DNA from: a virus | Length of the DNA stretch: 29,966 nt | Reading direction: 5' to 3' (one strand) | Virus record (IMG/VR): IMGVR_UViG_3300034062_004519 | Location: 1-29,966 of that record | Part shown: piece by piece, positions 22,049 to 28,767 of the stretch | How positions within the stretch are numbered: position 1 is the first letter of the stretch | How the letters are laid out: each line of letters starts with the position of its first letter | Made by a program: the position numbers and the translations under genes | Notes under the pieces: model-generated | What the model was told of the DNA's origin: nothing | Seen by the model: only the letters and a program-made list of their open reading frames with translations | Database searches by the model: none

Positions 22049-24619
22049 TTAATCCTCATCTTCTTCATCAGCATCATTTACTTCAATACCCGATAGGTTG
22101 CCCATCTCATCATTTATCATGCTGGCAACTCGCTTGCCTCGCTTTGGTATGATGTTGTTAATAACTACTGGTTGCTGAGTAGCGGTGCTAGTTTCTTTAG
22201 GAGTAGCTACTTGTTCCATTTGCAAGCGAACTCGCTCTAGTGCAGCATCAGATGCTAACCTGCGTTCTTCCATTAGCTTTTCCGATTCAGATAAGCGTAT
22301 CCGCATGTTTTCAAGTTCTAATTTTTGTATCTCTAAGATATGCGCCATTTGGCTAGTTTCTTGCTTGATAAGGTTTTTATCAGCTTCAGTCTGAGCGGAA
22401 GACTGGACCTTTAGCATATCAACCTGCACGGCCTGTGCTTTGATTTGCATATCTTGCTGTTCTAAAGCTAGACGTTGCTGCTCTAAGTATTCTTTAAACT
22501 GCTGCTCTTGCACACGGAGCTGAGCTTCTAGCTGGTCACGCTGCATCTTAAGCTGCTGGTCTTGGTAGGCTAACTGATTCTTAACAGCTTTGTCCTGCAT
22601 TTCCATCTGAGTAGCTTGCAGCCTAGCTTGCGACTCCACCTGAGCAATTTGCATCCTGCCTTGTATCTCAAGCGTCTTGGGGTCTGGTGGTGGCGGTTGT
22701 TTAGCGGCCTCTTCTTTTGCCTTGGCAATAGCTTCAATCTCTTTGAATGCCTTGCTGAATAGTCCATCAATCTCTTTCCCGCCCTTAAAGCGTTTAATAA
22801 AGTTTTGAAAGAGGGAGAGGCTAAATTGAGCTAGGGGAGGGTACTGTTCAATAAGTCCCTTCATCTGCTCAAAGAAGCCTCCAGCAGCTTGGATAAGCAT
22901 AGTGCCTTCCTGCTGCTGTTGTGCTTGGTCTATTGCGACCATAGAGTCTGAAGCAATTTCAATGCGATAGTTACGTTTTGTACTATCTCTAAATATTGCA
23001 ATAATCTGTTGCTTCATTTCGTCGATTAGTTGCAACGGGTCGGGCTGTGGGGGTGCCATTGGTGGCATACCTAACTCACCTGGTGGTACACCTTCTGGAC
23101 TAGGAGGTGGCGGGGGAGGTGGTGGTATATAGATAGTTGGCTCTATAAGAGCGTCAGCATCTGCGGTCTCCATGATGCGTTCTGGGTCAAACTGCTCCGC
23201 AATAATCGTGCCAAGATGCATAATTGCATCAGAAATAAATTTGCTAAACATGTTTTGGCGTACGATTAGGCCAAGGCTGGACCATTGATTTTCTAGCCTA
23301 TTAGCTGTAGCAGACTTGTACTGCTCTGAAGTGCCTCTTAATAGGTCAGATACTTTTAGAGTCTCGTAGAGCTGCTGTAAAGCGTTCTGCCTATTTTCTT
23401 GTAGCGTGTTTAGCACGTTTACAAACTGTTCTACGGGTAAGAATTCCATTCCACCTTGTAGTCCGCCCCTACCTTTGTTAGCGGTCCAGCCAGTAACACT
23501 AATACCTTTAAGATCATCCTGGAAGAGCTGCTCAAGGTAATCGCCCATTGCAGCATCGTAGAGAAAGTTAGGTCGTATTGCTTGAGTTAGGGCATGGATA
23601 CGAGTTGTGAGACGTTCTACCTCTAGTATCTGGTCTTTAGCGTGAGCGTAGTCTGACGTTGGGACAATGCTTGTAGGGTCTTGAGTCTGACGAATAACAG
23701 CGCAAGGATAAAAGCCCTCAAATTTAATTGGTGGCTCTGTCTCTTCTATAATTTCGCCATCAAAGCCAAGCTGTAGCCAATATACTTTGTTAGTAGCCTC
23801 GCACCAGATTTCCCAAACCTCGGCCTTACCTTCTAGTTTGTTTCCGTCTTTGCTGGCCTCTCGCTTTCTAATTTCTGGGACGCTGTCATAGCTAAGTTTA
23901 TCTGCTTTTTCTTCGCCAAATAGTGCCGTTGCTTGGTCCCTATCCAGGTAGGCTCTTTTAGCTTGCCATTCGATTTCTGACTCGTTTCTAGCATCTGAAG
24001 CACGGTAATCTGAGAATTGGACAACCTCAAGTATAGCTTTTTCGCTAACTTTACGCTCGACCTCAACAGACGATATAAAAATACCAGAGCTAGCCTCTTG
24101 CAAACTTTCCGTATCGCCATCATAAGGGCTACCATCCCCTTGAATAAAGTTACCGTTAGGGTCTCGAATGACCGCAATCTCTTGAAAAACCTTCTCAAAT
24201 TTAGGCTCGTACCTAGCCCAAAGAACCGCTTGGCCTGTTAAAAGAAACTGTAATGCTGCATTGTAGCCGACCTTATCAAAGCTAAAATGGCAATCCATTG
24301 AATACTGAGTATTACGCTCGAGAATGACGCTACCTAGCTCATAAGGTAGCCCGCCAGCACGTTTACGGAGGTTTACCTCAGCTTTTGGCGTAGAGCTGTA
24401 ATAGGCAGGTAGTAATGTGTTTATGCAGTACCACCACACGTTTAAGCGGCGTGGAGCATCTCGTAAGGTATCAACTTCCTTGTAGGCGTTAAATACCTTT
24501 ATTGACTCATCTGCTGTTTTGATGAACTTTTCGTAGCGAGTATTAGCCTGATCTATCTGTTTTTTCCACCAAGTAGAGGAGTATTTCTTTATTAATGGCC
24601 TTGGTGTTTTTTGCTTCAT
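22049..24619 (-). CDS. Portal protein with long C-terminal coiled coil
   Basis: The 856-residue protein lies directly after the terminase large subunit (four-base ATGA overlap), the canonical portal position. The N-terminal half has the usual helical and wing features: YSSTWWKKQIDQANTRYEKF, LRDAPRRLNVWWYCINTLLPAYY, the TPKAEV motif, YNAALQFLLTGQAVLWARYEP, PCAVIRQTQDPTSIVPTSDY, a helix with LRGTSEQYKSATANRLENQW, and IEIASDSM. Near residue 495 there is a run of eight prolines and a Pro-rich hinge. From about 650 to 800 there is an Gln/Glu coiled coil with repeats of the type QMEMQDKAVKNQLAYQDQQLKMQRDQ, then an acidic end (DDADEEDED-like). P22 portal has 725 residues with a helical barrel; the coil here may play the same part. 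Confidence 0.8.
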   Translation of the reverse strand: MKQKTPRPLIKKYSSTWWKKQIDQANTRYEKFIKTADESIKVFNAYKEVDTLRDAPRRLNVWWYCINTLLPAYYSSTPKAEVNLRKRAGGLPYELGSVILERNTQYSMDCHFSFDKVGYNAALQFLLTGQAVLWARYEPKFEKVFQEIAVIRDPNGNFIQGDGSPYDGDTESLQEASSGIFISSVEVERKVSEKAILEVVQFSDYRASDARNESEIEWQAKRAYLDRDQATALFGEEKADKLSYDSVPEIRKREASKDGNKLEGKAEVWEIWCEATNKVYWLQLGFDGEIIEETEPPIKFEGFYPCAVIRQTQDPTSIVPTSDYAHAKDQILEVERLTTRIHALTQAIRPNFLYDAAMGDYLEQLFQDDLKGISVTGWTANKGRGGLQGGMEFLPVEQFVNVLNTLQENRQNALQQLYETLKVSDLLRGTSEQYKSATANRLENQWSSLGLIVRQNMFSKFISDAIMHLGTIIAEQFDPERIMETADADALIEPTIYIPPPPPPPPSPEGVPPGELGMPPMAPPQPDPLQLIDEMKQQIIAIFRDSTKRNYRIEIASDSMVAIDQAQQQQEGTMLIQAAGGFFEQMKGLIEQYPPLAQFSLSLFQNFIKRFKGGKEIDGLFSKAFKEIEAIAKAKEEAAKQPPPPDPKTLEIQGRMQIAQVESQARLQATQMEMQDKAVKNQLAYQDQQLKMQRDQLEAQLRVQEQQFKEYLEQQRLALEQQDMQIKAQAVQVDMLKVQSSAQTEADKNLIKQETSQMAHILEIQKLELENMRIRLSESEKLMEERRLASDAALERVRLQMEQVATPKETSTATQQPVVINNIIPKRGKRVASMINDEMGNLSGIEVNDADEEDED

Positions 24620-26025
24620 ATTTGCGGCCTTTTAGCTCGTGCTCGTATTTTAGATATATAACTTTGCAGCTTAATCATACCGGAATGTAACATCTGCTCC
24701 GGCTCCTCCCATTTAGAATCAATTAACCTTGCCTTACACAAATAGCGCAAAGCATCGACAGCGTGGTCGTTACCCCTAGTATCCAAATCTTCTGGTTTTT
24801 GTTTGTCTATACTCATGGATGGTAAGGTTTCCAGCAAGTAAGGGCAAGTGGCAAAAATATAGATTAGCGGTGGGCTGGCTACTAACCGTTGCCGTATCTG
24901 CGACCATCCGGAGATACGGTCGTTATCGGCTTGTCTAAAACTAGGATGCTTATACTTAACAAAAATAGAATTAAACTGGTCGTTAATAGTAGGACCACCT
25001 TGATTGTTAAAGATACTAGGGTCAGCAACTGAGATAGGGTTTTCATTTAGTGAAAGGGAAGCGATTCGTTCTGCTTGAGTAATGTTATCAACTCCTTTAC
25101 CCCATAATTCTCGGTAGATGATGACTGATCCTTTAGGGTACGGTACTTCCTTACCATCATCAGTACGTCCAGAACTAACAGCACCCCAGATAGCAGCAAA
25201 AGGGCTGTGATAACCCCAATCATAGCCCAAATAACGAGGCCAATGCTTGGGAACATTAAAAGGACTAATGATATGTTTAGAGCTAAACTCAGGAAAGTAA
25301 CTTCCTTCATGGATTTCAAAATCTCCCTCTAGCCAGGCCCGTACTAACTCAGGGCTACCGACCATGTGTAGGCGGTTAATATACTCAGGGTCTCTAGCTA
25401 ACAGTATCTGATTATCCGTAACTCTACTAGGTATATAAATATAATCAAAGCTAGCGCCATTAGGGAGCTCTTTTTTAAGCAGCTTCATCCCTTTAGGTGC
25501 CGGCTTAATAAACAAAGCTTTTAACCAGCCATGCCCGATACCACCAGGGTTAAACGTAAGGATGATTTGACCGCCACCTTTGCCTCGTAGAGCTCCAAAT
25601 AGCTTCCAGATAGGGGAAGGGTCAGCATAGTTACCCGCCTCCTCTATAGCGCAATCTGAGAGGTTCTGGCCCTGATACTTTTCAGCATCAGCATCATTAG
25701 CTAGAGGTCTAAAACGTAAGCGACCACCCGATAGGAAGGTAAACTGCTTTTTCTGGTCTTGCCAATGCGCTTTAAGGGGTAAGTAAATCTGCTTGGCACG
25801 TTCAATAAGGTCATCAGCCTGAGGCAATTCTTTACGAAAAAAGATAGCATTAAAATCAGCCCCTAACTGTTCCTGCTTAATTGCAAACTTACCTAATACG
25901 CCGTCAGTCTTACCTCCACCTCGTGCGCCGCCATAACCTACTAGCGTAATAGGGCAGTTTACCAAGGCTTCCTGAGGCCCCGATTGAGGCTGCCATACTA
26001 CGTTTACGTCTAAGCTTTCCGACAT
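24616..26025 (-). CDS. terL: Terminase large subunit
   Basis: This 469-residue packaging motor has both activities visible. The ATPase has a Walker A at 32-40 (GGARGGGKT), a Walker B at 122-131 (LSDCAIEEAG, with Glu129/Glu128 as candidate base) and a coupling motif LTFNPGG at 156-162. The RNase H-like nuclease has YLGYDWGYHSPFAAIW with Asp269, VADPS with Asp335, and NDHAVDALRY with Asp420/Asp424 as likely metal ligands. It binds the portal and pumps DNA into the capsid, cutting concatemers. Length and motif order are normal for the family. The start overlaps the upstream DUF551-like gene by 16 bases and the end overlaps the portal start. Confidence 0.93.
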   Translation of the reverse strand: MSESLDVNVVWQPQSGPQEALVNCPITLVGYGGARGGGKTDGVLGKFAIKQEQLGADFNAIFFRKELPQADDLIERAKQIYLPLKAHWQDQKKQFTFLSGGRLRFRPLANDADAEKYQGQNLSDCAIEEAGNYADPSPIWKLFGALRGKGGGQIILTFNPGGIGHGWLKALFIKPAPKGMKLLKKELPNGASFDYIYIPSRVTDNQILLARDPEYINRLHMVGSPELVRAWLEGDFEIHEGSYFPEFSSKHIISPFNVPKHWPRYLGYDWGYHSPFAAIWGAVSSGRTDDGKEVPYPKGSVIIYRELWGKGVDNITQAERIASLSLNENPISVADPSIFNNQGGPTINDQFNSIFVKYKHPSFRQADNDRISGWSQIRQRLVASPPLIYIFATCPYLLETLPSMSIDKQKPEDLDTRGNDHAVDALRYLCKARLIDSKWEEPEQMLHSGMIKLQSYISKIRARAKRPQI

Positions 26026-26408
26026 TTAACACCAGGAGCAGCAGGCATAGGCATCCAAAAACTTACATTGTCAATCTCGTCAACACAGCCGCCATGATCA
26101 ATAATCTCGTACCCTTCCCAATAAAATTCCGCAGTAAAAGGGTCAGCCTTAGTAAGCCAATTCTTTTTCAACCTGGCCGGCTGCACGCTCCATTCAAACT
26201 TACTTTTACTTTTCCCATAAACTAATACCTGAACATTAATGTCAGGTAAAAAGTCTTCTATATGATACCAATCTTGATTATTTACAGCATTTCCAGCCAG
26301 CCAAGCATCTTCTATTATCTTTTCTATAGTATTTTTAGGATTATAAAAACGAGTATGGTTATCGGCATACTCTTTGGCTAAAACATTAGGGTCTTTTTTA
26401 AGTGTCAT
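26010..26408 (-). CDS. DUF551-like small protein
   Basis: The product has 132 residues. The C-terminal 90 contain the DUF551 pattern: W..IEDFLP...VQVLVYGK, then AR...W, and DEIDNVSFWMPMPAAPGV (WMPLP-like end). These domains occur in phage and prophage genomes with unknown function. The N-terminal 40 residues (LAKEYADNHTRFYN...IIEDAWLAGN) resemble a small helical lead-in also found in such proteins (W.AG). It lies between the small and large terminase genes and overlaps the latter by 16 bases, so it is expressed with packaging genes, although DUF551 proteins are usually found in early regions. Confidence 0.65.
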   Translation of the reverse strand: MTLKKDPNVLAKEYADNHTRFYNPKNTIEKIIEDAWLAGNAVNNQDWYHIEDFLPDINVQVLVYGKSKSKFEWSVQPARLKKNWLTKADPFTAEFYWEGYEIIDHGGCVDEIDNVSFWMPMPAAPGVKCRKA

Positions 26409-26411
26409 ATC

Positions 26412-26621
26412 TCATTTGCGTAAAATTATAGCGTTTTCTCCGTAAATCCTCTCTACCTTACATTTAGGGTTTTGGCAAACAAAATATTCATCAGATAGCC
26501 AAGGAAAAAAGCTGGTGTAAGGCATATCAACCCCAACCTTTTCCGTACTTAAATGCTCACATTTAGGACACCTCATAACCTCTGGCCCTGACTCATCTTT
26601 GAAGGAGTGTTCTATCCCCAT
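26412..26621 (-). CDS. Small zinc-ribbon protein
   Basis: This 69-residue protein has two Cys-X2-Cys knuckle pairs: MRCPKCEHLSTEKVG at about 16-30 and YFVCQNPKCKVERIY near 46-60. Together they should bind one zinc ion. The second pair is C-X4-C, close to the Ogr/Delta-type arrangement of phage transcription activators, but the protein is too short to assign. The ATG at 26621 overlaps the end of the other zinc-ribbon gene by ten bases, with AAGGA just upstream. A role in regulation or in nucleic-acid binding during packaging is inferred. Confidence 0.6.
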   Translation of the reverse strand: MGIEHSFKDESGPEVMRCPKCEHLSTEKVGVDMPYTSFFPWLSDEYFVCQNPKCKVERIYGENAIILRK

Positions 26622-26824
26622 ATCCTTAAATATTCCTTTTCCGTTATACGATAATTAACAACTCTAAACCTGCGCTCACAAAAACGCCTACCACAAAAGA
26701 CATAATCCGTACTAGTAACCCCTACCCCGCTACCCTTACAGTGCGGACAGATATAATACTCAATCTTCGGAGTCTTGGGTAAGGTATTTTTGGACAAACT
26801 CCTCTTTCGACATCGGCTTGGCAC
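26612..26824 (-). CDS. Small zinc-finger protein (Ogr/Delta-like cysteine pattern)
   Basis: The credible part of the product is its last 50 residues: YYICPHCKGSG...DYVFCGRRFCERRFRVVNYR. Cysteine pairs CPHC and C-X4-C are followed by a Phe, resembling the Ogr/Delta zinc finger of P2-like phages. The start is unclear. A GTG at 26845 has no ribosome site. A GTG at 26824 has GGAG eight bases upstream and is given here. A TTG at 26797 has AGGAG but too close. All overlap the end of the terminase small subunit gene, whose frame reading explains the odd basic N-terminus. It may be a late-gene regulator, or simply a small DNA-binding protein. Confidence 0.5.
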   Translation of the reverse strand: MPSRCRKRSLSKNTLPKTPKIEYYICPHCKGSGVGVTSTDYVFCGRRFCERRFRVVNYRITEKEYLRIWG

Positions 26825-27221
26825 TAACCACGCTCCTAATCTCACCCGTTATCTCTAACGTCTGCTGCTCGCTCCAGCCTAGTTTAGTCTTAAGTAGGTG
26901 TAACAGGATAGGGGTATTTCCATTCATAGCCTCCTCTAACGCTACCGTAGCTAACCCCTTCTGCATTTGGCTCTGACCCTCCAAAAACGCCTCAGAATAG
27001 TACTTATCCAGCAGGTAAGGGGTAATCCTAGCTGCTAACGCTGCGCTTGATTTTGACAGTCCTAGACGCCCTAAATCGCGTATCTGTAAAGCTAACTGCT
27101 CATCCCTCTGATGCTCCCTAGTTTGCGGTATCTCCCGCATCACAGGAGGTAAAATTTCAGGAATTTTTAAAATCGGGGTCGCCTCTGTATCCGAGTCCTG
27201 TTTTAAATCGCTATCGCTCAT
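26760..27221 (-). CDS. Terminase small subunit (putative)
   Basis: This 153-residue protein is the first gene of the packaging block. An acidic, Thr/Pro-rich N-terminus (about 40 residues) is followed by RDEQLALQIRDLGRLGLSKSSAALAARITPYLLDKYYSEAF, an HTH-like segment, and a helix with GLATVALEEAMNGNTPILLHLLKTKLGWSE. It ends EFVQKYLTQDSED. The HTH then 'A...G....L..LLK..LGW.E' layout is typical of small terminases, which recognise the packaging site and regulate the large subunit. The real ATG is at 27221 with no strong ribosome site. Identification rests on position plus pattern. Confidence 0.7.
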   Translation of the reverse strand: MSDSDLKQDSDTEATPILKIPEILPPVMREIPQTREHQRDEQLALQIRDLGRLGLSKSSAALAARITPYLLDKYYSEAFLEGQSQMQKGLATVALEEAMNGNTPILLHLLKTKLGWSEQQTLEITGEIRSVVSAKPMSKEEFVQKYLTQDSED

Positions 27222-27442
27222 ACTTTTTATAGCCTATTAGTAGAACTTTGGTTGAATAAAGGTAATTTGGAAATTTTTGTGGAGGTTGAGGTATATATTT
27301 AACCGGTACCCTCTCCGTTTTCGAATTTTTTACGATTTTAACTTTTTATGCCTACGATTTTAGCCTATATACTTGAATTTACTACCTAAAATACTTAACT
27401 AGAATTAGAAAACTAATAAACTAACCACGCTAACATAGCTAG
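27222..27442. promoter_or_regulatory. A/T-rich intergenic regulatory region before the packaging operon
   Basis: This 221-base gap lies between the HTH gene and the terminase small subunit. I see no gene in it. It is strongly A/T-rich and contains the direct repeat listed at 27331-27362. No confident -35/-10 pair for leftward transcription was found, so the late promoter may depend on an activator or a phage polymerase. The position makes it the best place for a late promoter driving packaging and head genes. Confidence 0.45.
27331..27362. repeat. Direct repeat TACGATTTTA x2
   Basis: TACGATTTTA occurs at 27331-27340 and 27353-27362. The start-to-start distance is 22 bases, about two helical turns, so both copies face the same side of the helix. 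They lie about 110-140 bases upstream of the terminase small subunit start, the usual distance range of an activator site. The binding protein is unknown. Confidence 0.55.
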
Positions 27443-27447
27443 CTATG
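27434..27447. repeat. Perfect 14-base palindrome CATAGCTAGCTATG
   Basis: This perfect dyad spans the TAG stop of the HTH gene (27443-27445). It could be an operator. It could also be a weak hairpin at the end of that gene, although no T-run follows it. No function is assigned. Confidence 0.5.
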
Positions 27448-27751
27448 CGATATCATTGAGTAATTGCATGAACTCGTCAGGTGACAACCCGCCTAACTTA
27501 GCAAGTACTACTAATTCGAGCGGCCAGTACATGAGCTTGCTACGCTCGCGATACTGCCAAGCTTCACGCGTGATACCTATAAGCTTACCTGCATGAGTCT
27601 GAGACAATCCTAATCTACGCCGAATAGCATAATACATATTACCTCGCGGGCGCTTAATAGTATGTCGATACCTTGCCCTATGATTGGCCGCGTAGAGTTC
27701 TTTGAGTCTGTGCAAATCGCTATCTGTGAATTGTGTCTCTTCGTCAATCAT
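27443..27751 (-). CDS. Small XRE-like HTH transcription regulator
   Basis: The product has 102 residues. About 41-72 form a helix-turn-helix: AIRRRLGLSQTHAGKLIGITREAWQYRERSK, with the classic L.LSQ..AGKL.GI....WQ..E pattern. The N-terminal third is basic helical sequence (LKELYAANHRARYRHTIK), and the end LAKLGGLSPDEFMQLLNDIA is the helical tail seen in phage Cro-like proteins. It is divergently transcribed from the early rightward genes with a shared 188-base region, and it lies upstream of the packaging operon. A role in switching early to late transcription is likely. The ATG at 27751 has GAGAG upstream. Confidence 0.7.
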   Translation of the reverse strand: MIDEETQFTDSDLHRLKELYAANHRARYRHTIKRPRGNMYYAIRRRLGLSQTHAGKLIGITREAWQYRERSKLMYWPLELVVLAKLGGLSPDEFMQLLNDIA

Positions 27752-27856
27752 CTACTCTCAAAGTAAATGCTCATTACCCCCTCGCGCAAGCCCCTATTTA
27801 TAACTACCTGATATCATTAGGCGCAGAAAATAATTGAAAATAATCGCATAAAATAC

Positions 27857-27886
27857 TTGACTAAGTAGCATCTTAATACTTACACT
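27857..27886 (+). promoter_or_regulatory. Candidate rightward promoter (TTGACT-18-TACACT)
   Basis: TTGACT at 27857-27862 matches the sigma-70 -35 box at five of six positions. TACACT at 27881-27886 matches the -10 box at four of six, after an 18-base spacer. The predicted transcript start would be near 27893, which is also where the 16-base palindrome begins. It would drive the rightward small genes. The A/T-rich background makes chance matches easy. Confidence 0.45.
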
Positions 27887-27892
27887 TACTTA

Positions 27893-27908
27893 ATAAAGTT
27901 AACTTTAT
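27893..27908. repeat. Perfect 16-base palindrome at the predicted transcript start
   Basis: ATAAAGTTAACTTTAT is a perfect dyad. It directly follows the candidate promoter and precedes the first rightward gene by 31 bases. A dyad at this place is a natural operator, possibly for the divergently encoded HTH protein. Its right half is part of the AACTTTA leader motif. Confidence 0.55.
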
Positions 27909-27925
27909 ATATTAACTTAAAACAA
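27901..27925 (+). promoter_or_regulatory. Early-gene leader motif, copy 1 (interrupted)
   Basis: AACTTTA at 27901-27907 and TTAACTTAAAACAA at 27912-27925 resemble the joined motif CTAACTTTAACTTAAAA found before two later rightward genes, here split by a few extra bases (TATAT). It lies just upstream of the ribosome site (AGAGG) of the first early gene. Confidence 0.5.
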
Positions 27926-27939
27926 TAAGAGGTAATAAT

Positions 27940-28200
27940 ATGAGAGACTTAGATTTAACTAACGCAATCCCTGGGCAACGTGTCAGCGAATATATACGTT
28001 TAGGCAATCATTACTTTGCGTATGCAGTGTATACACGGGACAATAAAGTGCAATGGTTCGTTGAAGACTTACTAACGCCAGATTATCACGAACCAACGTT
28101 ACCGCTGGTAGTAAAACAAGCTGATAGCTACGAAGAAGCTATAGCTGACTTTATTACTCCCCAAGTAAGAGCTTTAAGACAATCAAGGCAATTAGACTAG
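27940..28200 (+). CDS. Small early protein, unknown
   Basis: This 86-residue protein is first in the rightward set. It starts MRDLDLTNAIPGQRVSEYIR, continues with two strands (NHYFAYAVYTRDNKVQWFVEDL) and ends with a helical part (SYEEAIADFITPQVRALRQSR). The EEAIADF piece resembles DEAIAAFEAYI in the 47-residue gene at 28592. The ATG has AGAGG seven bases upstream. It has no membrane or metal motif. Position behind a divergent promoter suggests early expression and a host-directed or regulatory task, which is an inference. Confidence 0.6.
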   Translation: MRDLDLTNAIPGQRVSEYIRLGNHYFAYAVYTRDNKVQWFVEDLLTPDYHEPTLPLVVKQADSYEEAIADFITPQVRALRQSRQLD

Positions 28201-28257
28201 TGATCACCAGAGTAGCTCTATACGAGCTACTCGATTGATCACTAGCAAGTGCTAGTG
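28198..28257. promoter_or_regulatory. Two overlapping, mutually exclusive hairpins
   Basis: Hairpin 1 (28198-28244): outer arms TAGTGATCA / TGATCACTA and inner arms GAGTAGCTC / GAGCTACTC, separated by a 3x3 internal loop and closed by the loop TATAC. Hairpin 2 (28240-28257): CACTAGCA / TGCTAGTG with a two-base loop. They share CACTA (28240-28244), so only one can form fully at a time. The structure lies between the first two rightward genes and ends 18 bases before the start codon at 28276. No T-run follows, so this is not a standard terminator. Confidence 0.65.
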
Positions 28258-28275
28258 TGTTAAATGGAGAGATAT

Positions 28276-28545
28276 ATGAGGATAGGCAAAAATACTTACA
28301 AAGGCATAAAAATAATCTCTGATTATGGCAACTCTATAACATTCACAACTCAATCAAGTGGTAGAATATTCGAGGCTAAGTGGGGGCGGGATGGAAGCGG
28401 GAATAATATTTGGGTTGTGTCACTATCTAAGCTTGATCCCTTGCGCAACGATCGCAACGATCGCATGCGACACTGGACGGAGTATTTCCCGCGACAAAAC
28501 AACAATAACGAGATATGGGCTTTTTTTGCTAGTAGTATTAGCTAA
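28276..28545 (+). CDS. Small early protein, unknown
   Basis: From the ATG at 28276 the product has 89 residues and starts MRIGKNTYKGIKIISDYG. An ATG at 28264 is in frame, but GGAGAG at 28265-28270 is placed to serve 28276, and the layout GGAGAG-atat-ATGAG matches the other rightward genes. The protein is beta-like in the first part (TYKGIKIISDYGNSITFTT, RIFEAKWG, NNIWVVSLSKL). A charged LRNDRNDRMRHW segment follows, produced by a short tandem DNA repeat. A Gln/Asn-rich QNNNNE sits near the end. No family is recognised. The structured leader just upstream suggests regulation of its translation. Confidence 0.55.
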   Translation: MRIGKNTYKGIKIISDYGNSITFTTQSSGRIFEAKWGRDGSGNNIWVVSLSKLDPLRNDRNDRMRHWTEYFPRQNNNNEIWAFFASSIS

Positions 28546-28559
28546 CTGATAATTATCAG
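28546..28559. repeat. Perfect 14-base palindrome CTGATAATTATCAG
   Basis: The dyad starts on the first base after the TAA stop of the preceding gene. With no T-run behind it, it could be an operator or a 3'-end stabilising hairpin. Its function is unknown. Confidence 0.5.
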
Positions 28560-28591
28560 CAATTAAGCCGATATAAACTAGGGTAAATAAT

Positions 28592-28735
28592 ATGACTATA
28601 GAGCACCAACACAATGGAAGCATACTCATAACTGACATCGTAAACGGCGAATATATAAAGCAGATTTATTACTTTTATGAGTTAGATGAGGCGATAGCGG
28701 CTTTTGAGGCTTATATCGCTGAATTATTTGAATAA
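28592..28735 (+). CDS. 47-residue early protein, unknown
   Basis: The ATG at 28592 opens a 47-codon frame that ends in TAA at 28733-28735. AGGG lies eight bases upstream. The sequence begins MTIEHQHNGSILITDIVNG, then EYIKQIYYFYELDEAIAAF, and ends EAYIAELFE. It would form two strands and one helix. The ELDEAIAAF segment resembles SYEEAIADF in the first early protein, suggesting a shared small fold. It fills most of the gap between two real genes in the same direction with good spacing, which supports it. Nothing more specific can be said. Confidence 0.6.
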   Translation: MTIEHQHNGSILITDIVNGEYIKQIYYFYELDEAIAAFEAYIAELFE

Positions 28736-28738
28736 TTT

Positions 28739-28763
28739 AACTTGTAAATAATACTTACAAGTT
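28739..28763. repeat. Hairpin AACTTGTAA / TTACAAGTT
   Basis: Perfect nine-base-pair arms with a seven-base loop (ATAATAC) lie just after the stop at 28735 and before the leader motif at 28768. It could be a weak terminator without a T-run, or an operator. Confidence 0.5.
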
Positions 28764-28767
28764 CGTG

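Noticed and set aside
23833-24198. 121-codon leftward frame within the portal gene
   Set aside because: It is an alternative frame of the portal with a composition rich in Arg/Lys/Leu, which is typical of a frame-shifted reading.
27450-27825. GATATCATT present near 27450 and near 27811 as a shared operator
   Set aside because: One copy lies within the 3' end of the HTH coding sequence, and a nine-base match in A/T-rich DNA can be chance.
27790-27830. Leftward promoter for the HTH gene (TATAAA-like -10 on the minus strand near 27800)
   Set aside because: The -35 at the right distance reads TGCGCC, which is a poor match, so it is not listed as a feature.
28264-28275. Upstream ATG at 28264 as the start of the second early gene
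   Set aside because: GGAGAG between the two ATGs is correctly spaced only for 28276, and nothing resembling a ribosome site precedes 28264.
28443-28466. Tandem repeat GCAACGATC x2 in the second early gene
   Set aside because: It encodes RNDRND in frame and is too short to suggest more than local slippage.
28423-28638. 71-codon leftward frame opposite the second early gene
   Set aside because: It overlaps two rightward genes with better start sites and has no ribosome site. Its hydrophobic start is a by-product of the antisense reading.
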